A DNA stretch of 20,598 nucleotides from an uncultured Clostridia bacterium (GTDB lineage Bacteria; Bacillota_A; Clostridia; Christensenellales; UBA1242), in contig CANRFP010000015.1 in NCBI GenBank assembly GCA_947629895.1, forward strand, positions 1-20,598, given 5' to 3'. How positions within the stretch are numbered: the first letter of the stretch is position 1; the number at the start of each line of letters is the position of its first letter. The position numbers and the translations under genes are program-made. This document shows positions 18,637 through 20,598 of this stretch, piece after piece. The notes below the pieces were generated by a model. It saw only the letters and a program-made list of their open reading frames with translations. It had not been told where the DNA came from and did no database searches.

Positions 18637-18666
18637 ATTTTAACATCTTTTAAATTAAATAAGCAA
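18637..18666 (-). promoter_or_regulatory. Candidate promoter of the recJ-relA-hemZ operon
   Basis: TTGCTT (18661-18666) and TAAAAT (18637-18642) with an 18-base spacer. The -35 is weak. It lies between the upstream gene's terminator and recJ, where a promoter is expected. Confidence 0.35.
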
Positions 18667-18678
18667 ACAAATTGAAAG

Positions 18679-18704
18679 AAAAAACACACAAAATAGTGTG
18701 TTTT
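18679..18704. terminator. Terminator of the 477-residue gene
   Basis: aaaacacac (18681-18689) and gtgtgtttt (18696-18704) form a 9-bp stem with a 6-base loop. On the minus strand it ends in six T. It starts 2 bases after the stop codon and separates this gene from the recJ operon. Confidence 0.75.
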
Positions 18705-18706
18705 CT

Positions 18707-20140
18707 TTAATCACTTAGATTTTTGCCAGAGACGTCAACTTTTTCGCCCGTGAAGTTGTTTATTCGCTCTTTATATTCCTCATAAGCTTGCTGGCACGCC
18801 AAAACTCGCGCTTCAAACACTTCTTCTTTGCATAAATCTTTGCCCTCACTCATCTCTGCAATAATTTCGTCTCGCCTCTCTTTCATTTCGTCAAGATATG
18901 GATATGCATTCATTTTAACATGCCTAAATCTTTCACTTGCATCAAGTCCTTTATATTCAATTCCAAACTGCCCCAAATAATCCTTAACTTGTATTCCCTG
19001 ACGATAAGCATTTCTATACACTTTCTTTCTCAAATCATTTGAAAAATCACCGATTGTAACAACTTTGCCTTTGCTTTTCTCCTGAATTGCCTTTAACTCG
19101 TCAGAAATGTCATATCCAGACTTTCCACTTTCCCAATATCTAAACTTAAAATTGTCAAGCCCCATAAATGCAAGAACAGCCTCTGTTGACAATTCATCTT
19201 GCATGTCATTATAAGCGCTTTCTCTAAAATGCCTTAATTTGTTGTAAAGTTGTGGCGCTTTTCTTTTAATTCCAACAAAACCGTTGTTGGTTTTTGCAAA
19301 TTGTTCAAGTTGGCTTCTTAAATATTCATAGTAGTCAGTTTCAACAACACATTTTTCAAGTTTTTTATCACACAAAAGCGTAATGATAACAGCAGCAGGC
19401 ATTTGCAAGGTGTCTGCCGCCGCTTGCAAAATGTTGTGAAAATTTGAGTTATCCTTCTCTCTTTTGTAAATAAAAAAACCGTTTTCATCGCAGAATTTTG
19501 AAATGTTTTGAAGGTCAAGAAATCGGAAATATGTATCGGAATAATTTTTGTAGCCCAAACTCTTCATTGCCTCTTCGTATGAAGAAAATTTTCTCAACTT
19601 AACATAATTGTGAAGTCTTTCATAAAATGGCAAACTTTTTCTTCTAACGTGAAAACTGCCGCCAGATGCCAAATAGCGTTCAATGTCCTCTCTAAGCGAC
19701 TTTTCAACATCGTTTGTTCTCCTCCTTGCACGAGGCTCACCCAAATATTTAAATTTTTCTTCCATATTAAGTGTTTTCCCGTCAACTATCAAATTTCGCT
19801 GAGCCAAAAATCCATATATCTTGTCCTTTTTGGTCAAATCATCAACCTTGCCGCCAGCATCTTTGTATTGCTTAATAAGCGCCTTTGCCTTGGCTGCCCA
19901 CTGCTGGTCAGTCATGTTCATTCCTCTAACTCTTTTGCGCGGAAATCCCAATAAAGAAAATTTTTCTTCCACCGACAATTTGTGCCCATCGTCACCCGCC
20001 ATGTATGTGTTTGCAATAATGTTGTATTCCAAATCATCTCTTCCTAAATCCTCAAGCTTTCTTCCAGAGGCAACATAATCTTTCAAAAGTTTTCTAAGAG
20101 TTTCAAGTTTTTCTTCTGCTGGTTTTGCTTTTCTTGCCAT
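18707..20140 (-). CDS. Modular protein of unknown function with about six degenerate ~55-65-residue repeats
   Basis: 477 residues, no signal peptide or membrane segment. The ATG follows AAAGGGGG by four bases and has a good promoter and terminator, so this is a real monocistronic gene. I do not recognise the family. Modules start near residues 11, 80, 148, 205, 270 and 343. The first two are clear: a helix (LRKLLKDYVASGRKL; ALIKQYKDAGGKV), a middle segment, then KLSVEEKFSLLGFPRKRVRG or TLNMEEKFKYLGEPRARRRT. Later modules keep the layout (SSYEEAMKSLGY, STEAVLAFMGLD) with little identity. Most modules have basic patches (RKRVRG, RARRR, VRRKS, KRKA). The layout recalls helicase-associated (HA) repeats, which are nucleic-acid-binding helical bundles, but that is pattern resemblance only. 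The last 80 residues are charged and helical. Cytoplasmic nucleic-acid binding is a hypothesis. Confidence 0.85.
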   Translation of the reverse strand: MARKAKPAEEKLETLRKLLKDYVASGRKLEDLGRDDLEYNIIANTYMAGDDGHKLSVEEKFSLLGFPRKRVRGMNMTDQQWAAKAKALIKQYKDAGGKVDDLTKKDKIYGFLAQRNLIVDGKTLNMEEKFKYLGEPRARRRTNDVEKSLREDIERYLASGGSFHVRRKSLPFYERLHNYVKLRKFSSYEEAMKSLGYKNYSDTYFRFLDLQNISKFCDENGFFIYKREKDNSNFHNILQAAADTLQMPAAVIITLLCDKKLEKCVVETDYYEYLRSQLEQFAKTNNGFVGIKRKAPQLYNKLRHFRESAYNDMQDELSTEAVLAFMGLDNFKFRYWESGKSGYDISDELKAIQEKSKGKVVTIGDFSNDLRKKVYRNAYRQGIQVKDYLGQFGIEYKGLDASERFRHVKMNAYPYLDEMKERRDEIIAEMSEGKDLCKEEVFEARVLACQQAYEEYKERINNFTGEKVDVSGKNLSD

Positions 20141-20161
20141 AAAGCCCCCTTTAATATTTCT

Positions 20162-20190
20162 ATTGTATCACAAATTTCCCACTTTTTCAA
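20162..20190 (-). promoter_or_regulatory. Promoter of the 477-residue gene
   Basis: TTGAAA (20185-20190) and TACAAT (20162-20167) with a 17-base spacer, each one mismatch from consensus, about 20 bases upstream of the ATG. It is divergent from the plus-strand promoter at 20219-20247. Confidence 0.7.
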
Positions 20191-20218
20191 TACAAATAAT
20201 AAAATTTTGCAAAAACAC

Positions 20219-20247
20219 TTGCCAAAAAATTTTCGTTGTGTTAGAAT
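20219..20247 (+). promoter_or_regulatory. Plus-strand promoter ahead of the tandem repeats and tRNA-Leu
   Basis: TTGCCA (20219-20224) and TAGAAT (20242-20247) with a 17-base spacer, each one mismatch from consensus. A second -10-like TATACT is at 20274-20279. A transcript from here would run through both repeats into the tRNA. Confidence 0.5.
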
Positions 20248-20311
20248 ATAAAAGCATTTGAAGTTATTTTTGTTATACTTGGCAAGGATAAGTGAATGCA
20301 AAAGCAAATTA

Positions 20312-20515
20312 GGGCTTCCCGAAACTGCTTGTCAGTTTTGGGAATAGGCGAGAAACAAGCATCAAGGCGCAGCTTTTGGCGCTTGCGACAAAACAAGCGA
20401 TATGCGCAGTGAATCACGGGCTCCCGAAACTGCTTGTCAGTTTTGGGAATAGGCGAGAAACAAGCATCAAGGCGCAGCTTTTGGAGCTTGCGACAAAACA
20501 AGCAATATGCACAGT
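20312..20515 (+). repeat. Two tandem ~98-nt structured repeats upstream of tRNA-Leu
   Basis: Copies at 20312-20410 and 20418-20515 have a 105-base period and differ by three substitutions and one indel. Each has a stem tcccgaaactg/cagttttggga with a cttgt loop. That stem is complete only in plus-strand RNA, where G-U replaces the A-C mismatch of the other strand. A second hairpin, cgcttg/caagcg, lies inside an outer gcgca/tgcgc stem in copy 1; in copy 2 all three substitutions weaken these pairings. The repeats are more GC-rich than their surroundings. They may be an interspersed genomic repeat, a small RNA or a leader structure. The minus strand reads in frame through both copies, but I do not believe it codes. 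Confidence 0.75.
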
Positions 20516-20520
20516 TTCGA

Positions 20521-20598
20521 GCCGGAGTGGCGGAATGGCAGACGCACGGGACTCAAAATCGTGTGAGCCAAAACAATTCAATCTTTATATGCTGGAGT
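20521..20598 (+). tRNA. tRNA-Leu (anticodon CAA), 5' half, interrupted in the anticodon arm, runs off window
   Basis: Acceptor GCCGGAG (20521-20527), D arm GCG...CGC, and anticodon stem CGGGA with loop CTCAAAA (20547-20558, anticodon CAA at 20554-20556) are typical of tRNA-Leu. The expected 3' stem TCCCG is replaced by TCGTG, and no variable arm or T arm (GGTTCGAATCC) follows in the remaining bases. After the wobble base the sequence reads AAAATCGTGTGAGCC, resembling from memory the 5' end of cyanobacterial tRNA-Leu group I introns (AAAAT...TGAGCC). A group I intron is therefore the favoured reading. A truncated tRNA remnant is the alternative. Confidence 0.65.

Noticed and set aside
20241..20501. 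Minus-strand 86-codon open frame with a duplicated peptide (LRLDACFSPIPKTDKQFRE)
   Set aside because: It arises because the 105-base repeat period is a multiple of three. There is no ribosome binding site or ATG at the start, and the RNA structure favours the plus strand.

Overview
The window comes from an AT-rich bacterium, most probably an uncultured, gut-type member of the Clostridia (Firmicutes). The evidence is hemZ, the pnp/rpsO and recJ-relA-hemZ gene orders, strong AGGAGG-type ribosome binding sites, a collagen-like protein of the kind seen on clostridial surfaces, and a BspA/Ig-repeat giant surface protein. The lineage is an inference. All protein genes but one small regulator lie on the minus strand.

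Layout. (1) 1-7829 (-): the N-terminal ~2,600 codons of one giant secreted repeat protein. It has a signal peptide, about 11 BspA-type leucine-rich repeats and then about 14 Ig-like (MBG/YDG-type) modules interleaved with other modules. Its 3' end lies outside the window. A run of nine G just after the signal peptide puts the start codon out of frame with the rest, so this copy is an OFF variant of a phase-variable gene, a pseudogene or a sequencing error. (2) 7891-8335: low-complexity A/T-rich spacer. (3) 8336-8483: tRNA-Thr(GGT) with its own promoter and terminator. (4) 8545-9418: collagen-like protein, a self-contained monocistronic unit. (5) 9425-9664: A-rich spacer with a 47-nt direct repeat, ending in a bidirectional terminator. 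(6) 9715-12370: rpsO and pnp, each with its own promoter and terminator. (7) 12420-12729 (+): a small HTH regulator with a perfect 16-bp palindrome upstream. (8) 12774-18603: recJ-relA-hemZ, joined by two 4-nt stop/start overlaps. (9) 18681-20190: a 477-residue protein of unknown function built from about six degenerate modules. (10) 20219-20598 (+): a promoter, two tandem ~98-nt structured repeats, and the 5' half of tRNA-Leu(CAA), whose sequence breaks off in the anticodon loop in a way that suggests a group I intron.

How it fits together. The core genes serve translation (rpsO, two tRNAs), RNA decay (pnp), DNA repair (recJ) and the stringent response (relA). Rel keeps an intact synthetase with the RXKD motif but has lost its hydrolase signature, so degradation of (p)ppGpp would have to come from another enzyme. 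The two surface-type genes look like lineage-specific cell-envelope functions. The best candidates for something undescribed are the G9 switch in the giant protein, the interrupted tRNA-Leu preceded by tandem hairpin repeats, and the modular 477-residue protein.
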